NCBI RefSeq assembly: GCF_016725325.1
Contig: NZ_CP068083.1
Location: forward strand, 4,960,001-5,024,000
Direction: 5' to 3'
DNA from: Sphingobacterium spiritivorum
Lineage (GTDB): Bacteria > Bacteroidota > Bacteroidia > Sphingobacteriales > Sphingobacteriaceae
DNA: 64,000 nucleotides
Positions 43,308-52,791 of this stretch are shown here, piece by piece. Numbering within the stretch: the first letter of the stretch is position 1; the number at the start of each line of letters is the position of its first letter. The notes under the pieces are model-generated. The model made no database searches, was not told where the DNA came from, and saw only the letters and a list, made by a program, of their open reading frames with translations. The position numbers were made by a program, and so were the translations under genes.

Positions 43308-43432
43308 GCTCTATTCCTAAAAAGCCTGTATTGCTATAAATTATTACTTCAACTTTCTATTTTTTATTCCATATTTTTTTGAGAAGACTCAGCATCAACT
43401 ACTTAAGATAAAATCTGAAATGCGACTTAAAC

Positions 43433-43466
43433 AAAAAACAGCCGCAAACATATTAGTCTGCGACTG
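43433..43466 (-). terminator. Rho-independent terminator of the ferritin-like gene pair
   Basis: On the minus strand CAGTCGCA pairs with TGCGGCTG (one mismatch) and is followed by TTTTTT. It lies about 80 bases after the last stop of the pair. Confidence 0.65.
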
Positions 43467-43547
43467 CTCATAGTTGTGCACGTATACATTTCTAACCTTC
43501 CATATATGCTAAGCAGAAGGTATCAAAATATGGGTGGTACTCACTAA

Positions 43548-44378
43548 TTATTTAACGATAAAAAGGCTTGCAATATTCAACACAGCTTCAGCAGTTAGCG
43601 GTTCATCAAAAGATTGAGTTGCTGCATTTGCAGATACTTTACCATTTACAGCATTCAATGTTGTGATATCCACACCTCCTTGTACTTTATTATCTTCTCC
43701 TGCATATATCGGATCTACTACCGCACCTATACCACTGTCGTTGGCTCCTGTGATCCACGGTTTCTGATCTGCTGCAGCTCCGCCTCTTGCTCTTCTCATC
43801 TGACGGATATGTGAAGCATGTCTTGCTTCTACCGAATGAATCTGTAAAGCAGCCGTCAATACGACTCTGTTGCCTTTCAGAATGCCAGCCTGTCCTTTAT
43901 AAGCACGTACTCCGGTATCTTCGAATGCCTGTGCCAGTGCTAAGAACGTATCATAATTTGTAAATACGTTGCCAAAAGTGCCACCAGCCGTAAAATCAAA
44001 TGTAGGCTTTGCGACAGCGTTATTGCCAAGTACAGTCTTGAGGAAATTGACATGCGCCACTTCATGATCTCTGATGGTCGTAATCGCTCCCATAGGTTTG
44101 CCGGCAGGTACCAGATTGGCTGCTGCAGCTCCTTTTGTATAGAATTCGGCCTCCAGATATTCCAGTGTCAAGGCATAGTTCAGTACACCATTTACATCTG
44201 TCGGAACCTGCCCGTACGCTTTTTTCAATAATTCACTCAAAACAAATGGCATAGCGGCAAGCGTCACTTTCTTGCCGAAAGATGTCATATTTTTTATAGC
44301 CTCACGACGAGGACTCACGCGTTCGTTGAACTCCGGATCAACTTGCGTAATCGTATCAAAAAGATTAAATAAATTCAT
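43548..44378 (-). CDS. Ferritin-like domain protein
   Basis: 276 residues of the ferritin-like (Ferritin_2) type. Diiron-type ligands are all present: E76 (LEAEFY), E106 and H109 (HEVAH), E153 (AFEDTG), E184 and H187 (VEARH). A hydrophobic stretch at 37-50 preceded by RR (24-25) could be a non-cleaved signal or Tat-type segment. It lies 11 bases after a Tat-lipoprotein paralogue. The family may store metal or use it in oxidative-stress defence; evidence for either is lacking here. Confidence 0.87.
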   Translation of the reverse strand: MNLFNLFDTITQVDPEFNERVSPRREAIKNMTSFGKKVTLAAMPFVLSELLKKAYGQVPTDVNGVLNYALTLEYLEAEFYTKGAAAANLVPAGKPMGAITTIRDHEVAHVNFLKTVLGNNAVAKPTFDFTAGGTFGNVFTNYDTFLALAQAFEDTGVRAYKGQAGILKGNRVVLTAALQIHSVEARHASHIRQMRRARGGAAADQKPWITGANDSGIGAVVDPIYAGEDNKVQGGVDITTLNAVNGKVSANAATQSFDEPLTAEAVLNIASLFIVK

Positions 44379-44389
44379 AATACTGAGGA

Positions 44390-45109
44390 TTAATAGGTTG
44401 GTAAATCTTGAACACTAATCTTGGACTTAATAAATGGAGCAGCGGTCTGCAACACTACGGTCGGGCTCTTGGCTACATCCAGTCCATTACTGTCTATTAC
44501 TTCCGAATTGGCAAAGCTACCGTTGTCAATCAGGTCACGTACAAGAGCAGCGTGTCTGGCTTCAACTGATACAATCTTACCGGCAAGAAGCAGATAATTG
44601 ACATCTTTTATCAACCAACCTGCACCATTGTAGGCCGATACGCCCAGGTCCTCAAAAGCTTTTGCTGTTGCAAGTACACTGTCCCGGCTGGAAAAATTAA
44701 CCGCTGAAAAGTTGAATTCCAGATTTGCAATTGCATTTTTACCTAAAGCAGCTTTAAAAAACTCTCTGTGTGCTACTTCATGGTCACGAATATCGGTAAA
44801 CAAGGTTTTTTCCCAGTCTGAAATATTCGAATACGGAGATGCAGCTACCTGAATGTAAAATGCTGCCTCCAATTGTTCAAGTGCATAAGCATAGTTAAGA
44901 ATAGCAATATCTCCGCTACCGAAGTAATATTCTTTACCGCCCATATCTACCATATCATCATCGTCCTTACAACTACTCATCCCCAATATGGCCAAACCTG
45001 CGGCACTGGCTCCTGCAAATTTTAAGAAGTCTCTTCTTCTCAACCTTTCGTCAGTCAATATTTCTTCCTGTATTGACGACGTAGGATTTTTTGTGGTTAG
45101 ATTTTTCAT
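44390..45109 (-). CDS. Ferritin-like domain Tat lipoprotein
   Basis: 239 residues. RRRDFLKF followed by a hydrophobic stretch and MSSC gives a Tat signal with a lipobox. The mature part has the same ligand set as its neighbour: LEAAFY, HEVAH, FEDLG and VEARH. It is therefore exported folded, perhaps with metal already bound, and anchored in the envelope. It is the first gene of the pair; upstream lies a 315-base non-coding region. The convergent sigma/anti-sigma operon may control it. Confidence 0.88.
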   Translation of the reverse strand: MKNLTTKNPTSSIQEEILTDERLRRRDFLKFAGASAAGLAILGMSSCKDDDDMVDMGGKEYYFGSGDIAILNYAYALEQLEAAFYIQVAASPYSNISDWEKTLFTDIRDHEVAHREFFKAALGKNAIANLEFNFSAVNFSSRDSVLATAKAFEDLGVSAYNGAGWLIKDVNYLLLAGKIVSVEARHAALVRDLIDNGSFANSEVIDSNGLDVAKSPTVVLQTAAPFIKSKISVQDLPTY

Positions 45110-45424
45110 AGTTATCCTATTTAACGTTTATAATTATAATCAGTAGTTTCTTTCATCTACGATAACGGATGAGATCTGGATTTAAAATTTCTGATTATTT
45201 TTCTTCTACACGTATAAATAAGAGTATCAGCAAAGCTGAAAAATAAATTAAACAACTGAATAACAGATATTTAAATTAAAAAAGAAACTTAAATATTTTC
45301 TTATATTTATTTGAATTTATATGTTTTAAGAATGCTTATATAACTAAAAGGCTCAGGTATCTTGTCTGGTGAAGACAGAAACCTGAGCCTTTATATTTCA
45401 AAAATAATCTGTTTATCTATCGGA
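45110..45424 (-). other. Intergenic region with ferritin-pair promoter and a terminator
   Basis: 315 AT-rich bases between two minus-strand genes. The ferritin-side half must contain that promoter, though no perfect TAnnTTTG pair was found. The other end holds the aldo/keto reductase terminator. No gene is seen. Confidence 0.5.
45346..45393 (-). terminator. Rho-independent terminator of the aldo/keto reductase gene
   Basis: A 12-13 bp stem (AAAGGCTCAGGT with ACCTGAGCCTTT) and 22-base loop, with T-runs on both strands, so it may work in both directions. It lies 32 bases after the reductase stop. Confidence 0.75.
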
Positions 45425-46426
45425 TCAGCGATTGACCAGTTTCATAGATCCCTCGTTGTAGCGTGCTCCGACATTCGGATATTGAGCTAGTATTTTTTCA
45501 ATTTCCTGTAACTCGGAAGGCGAAAGAGAGACATCAACAGCTCCCGCATTTTCGATCAACCGCTCTGTCCGGCGTGTTCCCGGTATCGGAATAATCTGCT
45601 CTCCCTGAGCAAGTACCCATGCCAGCGCAAGTTGTGCAGGTGAAACGCCTTTATCTTTAGCAAAGGAAGCAAATGCCGCAGCCAGATTCGTATTATTCTC
45701 CAGATTCTCACCCTGATAGCGTGGTAGAAATTTTCGGAAGTCCTGATCTTCCAGCTGATTTACATCGAGTGTATTGGTAACCAATCCTCTTGCCAATGGT
45801 GAGTAAGGTACCAGCGCAATATCCAGTTCCTTTAAAAGTGGTAATATTTCAGCCTCTACATCTCGTGTAAGCAGGGAATATTCACTCTGCAGAGCCATAA
45901 TCGGATGTACAGCATTCGCTTTTTTAAGTGATTCAGGAGAAGCCTCACTAAGTCCCAGATAACGGACTTTGCCTTGTTTCACTAACTCAGACATAGCACC
46001 TACAGTCTCTTCGACGGGGACATTCGGATCTACACGATGAGCATAATAAAGATCGATGACATCTACTTTTAGTCGCTTCAAACTATTTTCTACTGCGACC
46101 TTGATCCATTCCGGAGAGCCGTCAAAATAAGTTTCATTCGCATTGCTCGCCCGTGCAACCCCATCCCGGAATCTAAATCCGAATTTAGTAGCAATAAAGA
46201 CTTTATCCCGGTTAGGCACAAGTACTTTTGAGAGCAACTCCTCATTGGTACCATTACCATACATATCGGCTGTATCCCAAAAATTAATCCCCAGATCCAA
46301 CGCTTTATGCAAAGTCGCTATACTTTGCTGATCGTCAGAAGCACCGTAAGCAAAACTCATCCCCATACAGCCTAAGCCTATGGCAGAAATGTCTTCGTTT
46401 GATTTTCCTAATTTTCTATACTTCAT
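45425..46426 (-). CDS. Aldo/keto reductase (AKR11/13-like)
   Basis: 333 residues with the catalytic tetrad D51, Y56 (DMYGNGTNE), K81 (IATKFGF) and H130 (YYAHRVD). GLGCMGMSFAYG and GTRRTERLIENAGA are typical of the general stress/YajO-like branch that uses NADPH to reduce aldehydes and ketones. It is monocistronic with its own terminator. Substrate unknown. Confidence 0.92.
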   Translation of the reverse strand: MKYRKLGKSNEDISAIGLGCMGMSFAYGASDDQQSIATLHKALDLGINFWDTADMYGNGTNEELLSKVLVPNRDKVFIATKFGFRFRDGVARASNANETYFDGSPEWIKVAVENSLKRLKVDVIDLYYAHRVDPNVPVEETVGAMSELVKQGKVRYLGLSEASPESLKKANAVHPIMALQSEYSLLTRDVEAEILPLLKELDIALVPYSPLARGLVTNTLDVNQLEDQDFRKFLPRYQGENLENNTNLAAAFASFAKDKGVSPAQLALAWVLAQGEQIIPIPGTRRTERLIENAGAVDVSLSPSELQEIEKILAQYPNVGARYNEGSMKLVNR

Positions 46427-46557
46427 AACCTCTTATATTTTGATATTCAAAGTTAGGTATACCACGGGTAAAGAAATTACAAAGATCAAACCATCACTTA
46501 CATTAATCAAACAACCTAAATTCCAGAAATGTAATAATCCGAAGCAATGTACCTTTC

Positions 46558-47061
46558 TTATGATGTTTGTTGACGCATTACATTCCAGAAGTTATAGTCC
46601 ATCATCGGAGCTTTGGCACCTCCGACATGATGTCCGATAGTGACAATTTGCCCGCGATGGTAGGTGGTATGAATGATCAGATGTTGTAAGTATTCATATT
46701 TTGGAAAATTTGAAGAAAACCATTCTGATTCTATTAAATAGTTCTCACGCATTCCTTCATCATTTTCCTTTACATAAGCAGCCAGGAGTTTAGCTTCATT
46801 TACCAGATTTTCCATTTCCGTTGCAATATCCACATCAGTAGCCATATACTCAAAACTTGGAATTGCCGTTCCCCGTATCATTGCAGACCAATACAATTGT
46901 GTATCACTGATATGTTTAAGTGTTTTTGCTATACTGCTAAAACTGGAAGGACATTCTTTATACAGTGATTCTTCATTACAACTTTGTAACCAGTTTACTA
47001 ATTGTTCTGTTACCCAGACGTTATAATCAACGCTGTGTGTTATTAATGTTTTTAAGCTCAT
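46558..47061 (-). CDS. DinB family protein
   Basis: 167 residues forming a four-helix bundle of the DinB/YfiT type. The metal triad is visible as H50 (LKHISDTQLYW), H131 and H135 (HTTYHRGQ). Members include thiol-dependent transferases and hydrolases using divalent metal; many are uncharacterised. No bacillithiol or mycothiol gene is nearby. Monocistronic. Confidence 0.9.
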   Translation of the reverse strand: MSLKTLITHSVDYNVWVTEQLVNWLQSCNEESLYKECPSSFSSIAKTLKHISDTQLYWSAMIRGTAIPSFEYMATDVDIATEMENLVNEAKLLAAYVKENDEGMRENYLIESEWFSSNFPKYEYLQHLIIHTTYHRGQIVTIGHHVGGAKAPMMDYNFWNVMRQQTS

Positions 47062-47229
47062 AATATGAATTGTTTAATTGATTAGATTCTGATAAATTTC
47101 CCCGTTAAAAGCTCAGATATTTCCACCACTTCATCCGGAAACTTCTAGCATTCTTTCATTCTACCATATAAAAACCTGTTAGAATTCTAAAGTTTTTGCC
47201 TTTTAATACCGTTCCAAACTATTAAGCGG

Positions 47230-48207
47230 TTATATGGTCAGCAATAGTTCCATAGTCCTCTTTTCTTTATCTGCTATTGTTTTCAAAATTTCTGATGCCT
47301 GCAGTATATAGCTTAAGTCTTCTGTCACGCTCACTTTATCAAACAATTGTGAAATCGAAGTCCATAGTTCTGCAATCTCAATAAAAGCTTCGTATCCTGT
47401 ATTTAGTTTTTCAATCTTTAGCAGGTCGTAACTTTCCTTTAAAAAATCCCGGTACAAATTTCTGAATAAAGCCCCTCCTGTCCCTGCTTTCTCCATCATC
47501 ATAGCAGATGTCTTAAATTCATTTTGAATGTCTCTGCTGGCTTTAAACCATTTGACGATTTCCGTGCTTGTCTTTAAAATTCCTTTATACCCGATATTTG
47601 TAATAGGCGGATTCAGATAATCAGCAGCATTATTCCTGATGGCAGTTGTAATTGCATTTTTCAGGTCAAATTGGTTACTTGTCTTCTGTAGCGTATAATA
47701 CAGATTTTTGGAAGACATGGGACCTTTCTCAGCCCTTGCTAATTCCAGACTTTTTAAGCTCGTTTTTACGCGCCCGCCTTGCTGCCGCGTATCAATCAGA
47801 TAAGCATTTTTATCATCATAACCGTAAATAGCGGCATAGTGCCCTGCAAAATGAAAGGGGCGTGAGAAATACTGTAAATGAAAGCAGTCCAATTTTAAGC
47901 CAACAACCTTTCCGCTGTCCAAACATTCTTTGACATCCTTCCAGGCCTTTTGAACTGAAGTTGTTTCCCTGACCGTTAATTCAATATCCAGATTTTTTGC
48001 AATATGTTGAGTTATAAGATCGGTTTTAATACGCCCTCCAATAAAGGGGAAAGTCATGGATTTCATATTCCAGAATATAAATCCCAACCCCTCACCTAAA
48101 CCAAAAAGAAGTGGTTCTGACAGATCAATACCAAGCTGTTTCAACAAAGTTCCCGTTGCAGTCGTCTCGCAGTGTTGTCCGTCATACGGATTGATTTCCA
48201 GTTTCAT
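47230..48207 (-). CDS. BtrH-like cysteine acyltransferase/peptidase-fold protein (BtrH_N/DUF4872)
   Basis: 325 residues. The N-terminal half resembles the BtrH N-terminal domain: C13 in QHCETTATGTLL, H123 in HFAGHYAAIYGYDD and D139 give a papain-like Cys-His-Asp order. The C-terminal helical half resembles DUF4872. BtrH moves an acyl group from a carrier protein to an aminoglycoside in butirosin synthesis; here no carrier protein or antibiotic genes are present. It lies 2 bases after a GNAT gene, forming a two-gene acyl-transfer unit. Substrate unknown. Confidence 0.82.
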   Translation of the reverse strand: MKLEINPYDGQHCETTATGTLLKQLGIDLSEPLLFGLGEGLGFIFWNMKSMTFPFIGGRIKTDLITQHIAKNLDIELTVRETTSVQKAWKDVKECLDSGKVVGLKLDCFHLQYFSRPFHFAGHYAAIYGYDDKNAYLIDTRQQGGRVKTSLKSLELARAEKGPMSSKNLYYTLQKTSNQFDLKNAITTAIRNNAADYLNPPITNIGYKGILKTSTEIVKWFKASRDIQNEFKTSAMMMEKAGTGGALFRNLYRDFLKESYDLLKIEKLNTGYEAFIEIAELWTSISQLFDKVSVTEDLSYILQASEILKTIADKEKRTMELLLTI

Positions 48208-48209
48208 TG

Positions 48210-48758
48210 TTACCGATGCCCTTTTATTTTATATAATACACAAGTTCGGAGACGGTCATTATTTACCAGCAAAGTATGTTCAAATTCATATTGCTTTTCG
48301 AGTCCTATCTTTTTCATAATATGCTCAGATTTCAGGTTTATTTTTGGTGCCACTGCATAAATATCTTTTAGCATTAAGATATTCCGGGCATAATCCAGAC
48401 ATCTCTTTGCTCCTTCTGTCGCATAACCCTTATTCCATTCTCCACTATTGATTCTCCAGCCAATGTCGATACAAGGCGTAAAGTCTGCTACATATGTTTG
48501 TTCAGAAAGTCCTATGAAGCCGATAAATTCCCGGTTATCCAGCCTGTCAACTGCGAAATAACAAAATCCTTTGTCCTCAAACTGACTTTTCATTCTATGA
48601 ACAAATTCTGTCGTCTGTTGTTTTGTAGAAACATCAGGAAAAAATTCCATTACTTTTTTATCCGTATTTATGAGGTACAATTTATCTATATCCTCCTGAT
48701 CCCAGTTTCTAAATCCAAGCCGCTCAGATGTAAATATGTATTTTTTATTGTCTTTCAT
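48210..48758 (-). CDS. GNAT family N-acetyltransferase (RimJ/RimL type)
   Basis: 182 residues with the RimJ/RimL-like pattern: LGFRNWDQEDIDKLY, FIGFIGLSE, DIGWRINSGEWNKGYATEGAKRCLDYA (acetyl-CoA loop) and MKKIGLEKQYEF. It transfers an acetyl group from acetyl-CoA to an amine. It is translationally close (2 bases) to the BtrH-like gene, so both probably act on the same small molecule. Confidence 0.9.
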   Translation of the reverse strand: MKDNKKYIFTSERLGFRNWDQEDIDKLYLINTDKKVMEFFPDVSTKQQTTEFVHRMKSQFEDKGFCYFAVDRLDNREFIGFIGLSEQTYVADFTPCIDIGWRINSGEWNKGYATEGAKRCLDYARNILMLKDIYAVAPKINLKSEHIMKKIGLEKQYEFEHTLLVNNDRLRTCVLYKIKGHR

Positions 48759-48827
48759 ATTGAGTATTTTCCAATTTCATCACTGGAGTATAAAGAGAAA
48801 TCTGCAAACATCTGTTTTAAAACCCGT

Positions 48828-49574
48828 TTATTCTTCGAATGATCTCGCATCGTAACTTTTGATTTTAAAATCAGAATTCCTGTATTTTGCCTTTCTTGTT
48901 ATTTTTCGTCCGTCTTTCATTCGGTGAAAAGAGTAAAAAATAAGCTGTTTTTCCGGATCAAATTCAATTTCTATGGGTTTATAGCTTTTTAATCCGCCTT
49001 CGACAATTTCACGCCCTGTTTCTGTATCAATTTTACCCGGATAGCTCTCATCAACATTTGTCCAGCTGTAAACTGACAATACTTTCTTTCCATCCGATCC
49101 ATTAGTAAAGATATCAGAATAGTCATATTTTATATTTCCATTATAAATAAAGGCCTCAGAACAGGAAAAAGACATTTCATCACTTCTTTTTATGAGCAGA
49201 TATTCCTTATTGGGCAGATTGTGAATGTCATAAAAATAATTAAAAGTCTTTTCGGATCGATTTATAATTACCTTATCTCTAAGAACATAGCTCCAGTGAC
49301 CCTCTTCATTTGTCAGCGTAAACAACTCATAATCACCTTTTTCAGAATTCTTTATTGTAAAATATGAATTTAAACTATCCAAAACTCGTCTAAAATTATT
49401 GAATGTTTTAATATCGTAGTTTTCGAGTGTAGACCTAAGCTGATCTGTAAAACCCTCTTTAGCATCATCACCGGTGTCAAGAAAAGATTCTATTAGTAAT
49501 GTTTCCTGAGTTTTTTGCCCAAAAACCTGACTATTACATAATAACAACAGTAAAACCAATTCAAAGATTTTCAT
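48828..49574 (-). CDS. Secreted protein of unknown function
   Basis: 248 residues I do not recognise. A signal peptide (1-19, NSQVFGQ) is clear. The mature part is rich in aromatic and charged residues, with many short strands (GHWSYVLRDKVIINRSEKTFNYFYDI, LKSYKPIEIEFDPEKQLIFYSF) and two cysteines or fewer. It lies between a GNAT gene and an ankyrin gene on the same strand, separated by about 65-70 bases on each side. It is AT-richer than most neighbours. Confidence 0.75.
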   Translation of the reverse strand: MKIFELVLLLLLCNSQVFGQKTQETLLIESFLDTGDDAKEGFTDQLRSTLENYDIKTFNNFRRVLDSLNSYFTIKNSEKGDYELFTLTNEEGHWSYVLRDKVIINRSEKTFNYFYDIHNLPNKEYLLIKRSDEMSFSCSEAFIYNGNIKYDYSDIFTNGSDGKKVLSVYSWTNVDESYPGKIDTETGREIVEGGLKSYKPIEIEFDPEKQLIFYSFHRMKDGRKITRKAKYRNSDFKIKSYDARSFEE

Positions 49575-49638
49575 TTGGCTATTGATAAATTTTAAGAAAA
49601 GATAGTAAAATAATAATTTGAAGTCTTTTTTAAAGAAT

Positions 49639-50316
49639 CTAATCTTTGTTCAGTATAATCTGATCAATAGTACTCTTATAATTATCATAAATAGTATTCC
49701 CTCTTTTACTTGCTCCCATAAAATCACTGATTTCTGTTGCTTTTATTAATTCAAAAACCGGATACAAGTCATCGATACTTTCCCGGCTCAATGGTTTTGA
49801 ACGATCTACCTGAACATTCTCAATTTCACTACACAATACTTCAACAGTGCTAATACCATTGCTATCAGTTACGTTAATATTGACCCCTTGCGTGATCATC
49901 AATTTCAAAAGTTCAATTGCTTTCCGGTAGTTTTGAGTTGGTTCAGAGTGAATTTTCCATTGATTCTTTTTAAATAAACCTAAAAATCCTGATGTATTCT
50001 GAGTGCTGTATTTAGGAATATAAATGGCGAACCTGGAATTGTTGACAACAGCTGAAATTGCAAAATGTAAGACCGGTTTTCTCCATTCATTATCTTCATT
50101 TTCTGTTTCCCCAAATTTTATGTTTGCCCCACGCTCAATAAGTAATCGCGCAATTTCATAATTATCTGTCTTTATTGCGGTCTGCAGCGGAATTTCTCCA
50201 TCGTCCTTTTGGGACACTCCTTTTGCGACAACATTTAATAAAGTCGGATTCTTATCTATTATTCCGAAGACTTCGTCTATGTTTTTATTTCTTATAGCCT
50301 TGAATAAATTTTTCAT
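49639..50316 (-). CDS. Ankyrin repeat protein
   Basis: 225 residues. Ankyrin-type repeats: FKAIRNKNIDEVFGIIDKNPTLLN (1-26), EIPLQTAIKTDNYEIARLLIERGANI (42-67), a degenerate one around KPVLHFAISAVV, and IELLKLMITQGVNINVTDSNG. No signal peptide or enzymatic domain. It is a protein-binding scaffold of unknown partner; ankyrin proteins of this type are sometimes immunity proteins, but no toxin is adjacent. Confidence 0.85.
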   Translation of the reverse strand: MKNLFKAIRNKNIDEVFGIIDKNPTLLNVVAKGVSQKDDGEIPLQTAIKTDNYEIARLLIERGANIKFGETENEDNEWRKPVLHFAISAVVNNSRFAIYIPKYSTQNTSGFLGLFKKNQWKIHSEPTQNYRKAIELLKLMITQGVNINVTDSNGISTVEVLCSEIENVQVDRSKPLSRESIDDLYPVFELIKATEISDFMGASKRGNTIYDNYKSTIDQIILNKD

Positions 50317-50474
50317 CTTTTAATCTGTAATATACATTCCCTAATAACCAGAAAATAATACTGTTCACCTCTAATAAAACTACATAAAAATCTCTGATAT
50401 AATTCTTTATACTAATTCTCAGTTGATTCATACATAAAACAGTCTTGAATTGAAAAACAAGCGTCTTATAGAAA

Positions 50475-51386
50475 TCAAACAAAATTCTTTCTATACTCCA
50501 AAGGCGATTGTTGTTGATTTTTTTTAAAGAAATTGGTAAAGTATGCCGGAGATTCGAAACCAAGACTATACGCTATTTCTGAAACAGACCAGTTGGAATG
50601 CTGTAACAATGCTTTTCCTTCTCCCAGAATACGAGCTGCAATAAGTTCACCGGTTGTCTTTCCCGTTTCCTTTTTGACCGAGCGATTCAGGTGATTGATA
50701 TGAACGGAAAGACAGGTAGCAAATTCTTTTGGTGTATGGAGTTGCAATCTGAATTCAGGAGTATCTATAGGGAACTGCCTTTCCAATAGTTCCAGAAATA
50801 GTTGAGTAATACGGGCAGATGCATCTTTGTGTTTTACAAATGTTTCAGGGGGTTGAATCTTTAAAGCTTCATGAACCAGCACATGCAGATAACTTCTCAA
50901 AACATCGTATTTATGAAGATAATCGGAATTTATCTCTGCTAACATGCGCTTGAAAATCGCTGAAATTTCCTGTTGCTGAGCTTCGTCCGGAAAAAAAACA
51001 GGATGTATATGCGTCTGAAATAAAGGTGTCTGCTGAAAGAACTTAAACTTTTCATCATGATTCAGAAAGCTATCTGTAAAAAGACAAAACCAGCCCTTCT
51101 GATCCTTGGATTCGGCTTCCCATGCATAAGGTACTTTAGGATTAGAAAGAAGTAATGCAGGTTTATCTATGTAGATCCATTGGTCCGCAAAATAGAGTCT
51201 CCCTTTGCCTATAATGTAAGAGACCTTAAAAAAATCGCGTCTGCTGTAAGGCGCCAGAAATGAACATGCATCACGGGCAAAAACATTAAAATGTCCGACA
51301 CCGGCGGACTGTTCTTCCGGCAGCAGCTCCCTGCTGACCTGCGGAACACGGGCATAAAATTCGGATATGCTCTCACTCTTATTCAT
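50475..51386 (-). CDS. AraC-family transcriptional regulator
   Basis: 303 residues: an N-terminal cupin-like ligand region (about 20-180) and a C-terminal double HTH (about 205-303: FATCLSVHINHLNRSVKKETGKTTGELI and SVSEIAYSLGFESPAYFTNFFKKNQQQSPLEYRK). It is typical of Bacteroidota regulators of small-molecule responses. It stands alone; about 300 bases of non-coding DNA lie upstream. Confidence 0.92.
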   Translation of the reverse strand: MNKSESISEFYARVPQVSRELLPEEQSAGVGHFNVFARDACSFLAPYSRRDFFKVSYIIGKGRLYFADQWIYIDKPALLLSNPKVPYAWEAESKDQKGWFCLFTDSFLNHDEKFKFFQQTPLFQTHIHPVFFPDEAQQQEISAIFKRMLAEINSDYLHKYDVLRSYLHVLVHEALKIQPPETFVKHKDASARITQLFLELLERQFPIDTPEFRLQLHTPKEFATCLSVHINHLNRSVKKETGKTTGELIAARILGEGKALLQHSNWSVSEIAYSLGFESPAYFTNFFKKNQQQSPLEYRKNFV

Positions 51387-51687
51387 TGCCTAATTTACAC
51401 AATTCAAACAATACATTTCAAAATTTTCCTGCACAGGATATTTTCACCCTGCTCCATATATAGAAATAAGTCTTTTATATAACAGAATAAAATGTGATTA
51501 TCTTGAAAATTCGTCACAAAATGCATAGATTTAAGGTCAGTTTGTTTTATTTCTACTGAAACCATCATATTTTTAAAACCTTTTCATCCATTGGAAACAT
51601 GAGTTTTTATTGTTAAACACAAAAACCATAGAATTCAGGTAAAAAATATGACAGTTTCAGTTCTGTTTAAAAACAATTCACATACAG
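51387..51687 (+). other. Divergent intergenic region between AraC and LacI regulators
   Basis: 301 AT-rich bases that must contain both regulator promoters. No perfect promoter pair, operator-like palindrome or small gene was recognised. Confidence 0.5.
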
Positions 51688-52719
51688 ATGAAAAAAATCA
51701 CTATCCAGGATATTGCTCTGGCCGTCAATAAATCTATTTCCACTGTTTCTAAAGCATTATCGGACAGTCATGAGGTCAATAAAGACACAAAACGAATGAT
51801 CCGCGAGTACGCAGAAAAAAACAACTTCCAATCCAATTCATCAGCGCGAAGTCTGAGAACCGGAAGAAGTAATATCATTGGTGTTATCGTTTCTACTATA
51901 GGAAATTCTTTTTTCTCCCAATTACTGGAAGGAATTGATGAAGTAATCGTAGAGACAGATTTCACCTTAGTGATTATGCAGAGCAAAGAAAATGTACAGC
52001 GGGAACGCAAGTGTATAGATATTCTCAATTCAAGAGGAGTAGATGGTATTATTATATCTCCTATTGCAAACACACCTAATATCGACCATTTACAGAGACT
52101 TCATGATAGCAGTTTTCCGATTGTAGTGGTAGACCGCATCAACAACAGACTTAAATCATGCAAAATCGGCGTTAAGAATTTTGAAGGTTCATATGATGCT
52201 ACGCAACATTTGGTGGATCTGGGACATAAAAGGATCGTGCATGTCACCGGCAGAAATGCAGGAGTTATCCGCGAAAGGTTGAATGGCTTCAAAGACTGTC
52301 TGCGTAAGAACAAGATTCCTGTCAGATCCGGTTATATACTGGATTTTGATCTGCAGGACAGAAGCAAACTGGAAGAAGAGATCAAAACCAAATTATCAGC
52401 TTTGTTTGCTACTAAAACAAAACCCAATGCTGTATTCACCGCTACCGATCTTCTGACCAATAAGATGAGTGGTATCTTAAAAGATATGGGGCTCAGGATA
52501 CCTGAAGATGTAGCTTTGATAGGCTTTTCCAATTCCACCTATTCCAGTTCATTTTACCCCTCTTTGTCCTGTATCTATCAACCTGCAGCAGAAATGGGTA
52601 GACTCGGAGCACGCAAAATCATCGAAATGCTGGATAAGAAAAGAAAGAACTATGCTATCAATATCGAGCGTATTGAATTAGATACACAATTGATTATCCG
52701 GGAGTCCACATCTGGCTAA
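51688..52719 (+). CDS. LacI/GalR-family transcriptional regulator
   Basis: 343 residues: LacI HTH with hinge helix at 1-60 (ITIQDIALAVNKSISTVSKALS, SSARSLRTGRS) and a periplasmic-binding-like effector domain (NIIGVIVSTIGNSFFSQLLEGI ... LGARKIIEML). It represses or activates sugar genes in response to a sugar ligand. No sugar operon adjoins it: the next gene is the sodium/proton antiporter. A LacI-type palindrome exists at 10016-10029, but a link is unproven. A hairpin terminator follows 8 bases after the stop. Confidence 0.92.
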   Translation: MKKITIQDIALAVNKSISTVSKALSDSHEVNKDTKRMIREYAEKNNFQSNSSARSLRTGRSNIIGVIVSTIGNSFFSQLLEGIDEVIVETDFTLVIMQSKENVQRERKCIDILNSRGVDGIIISPIANTPNIDHLQRLHDSSFPIVVVDRINNRLKSCKIGVKNFEGSYDATQHLVDLGHKRIVHVTGRNAGVIRERLNGFKDCLRKNKIPVRSGYILDFDLQDRSKLEEEIKTKLSALFATKTKPNAVFTATDLLTNKMSGILKDMGLRIPEDVALIGFSNSTYSSSFYPSLSCIYQPAAEMGRLGARKIIEMLDKKRKNYAINIERIELDTQLIIRESTSG

Positions 52720-52727
52720 ACACACTT

Positions 52728-52757
52728 GCGAAAACGGTATTATTAGCCGTTTTTCGC
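52728..52757 (+). terminator. Rho-independent terminator of the LacI-family gene
   Basis: GCGAAAACGG pairs with CCGTTTTTCGC around a 9-base loop. The T-run is inside the right arm. It separates the regulator from the antiporter gene. Confidence 0.65.
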
Positions 52758-52791
52758 CCTGTTTTACATTTGAAAATTGTAGATTTGGAGT

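Noticed and set aside
50285..50563. 92-codon minus-strand frame between the ankyrin and AraC genes
   Set aside because: It overlaps the coding ends of both genes in another frame and has no recognisable features.
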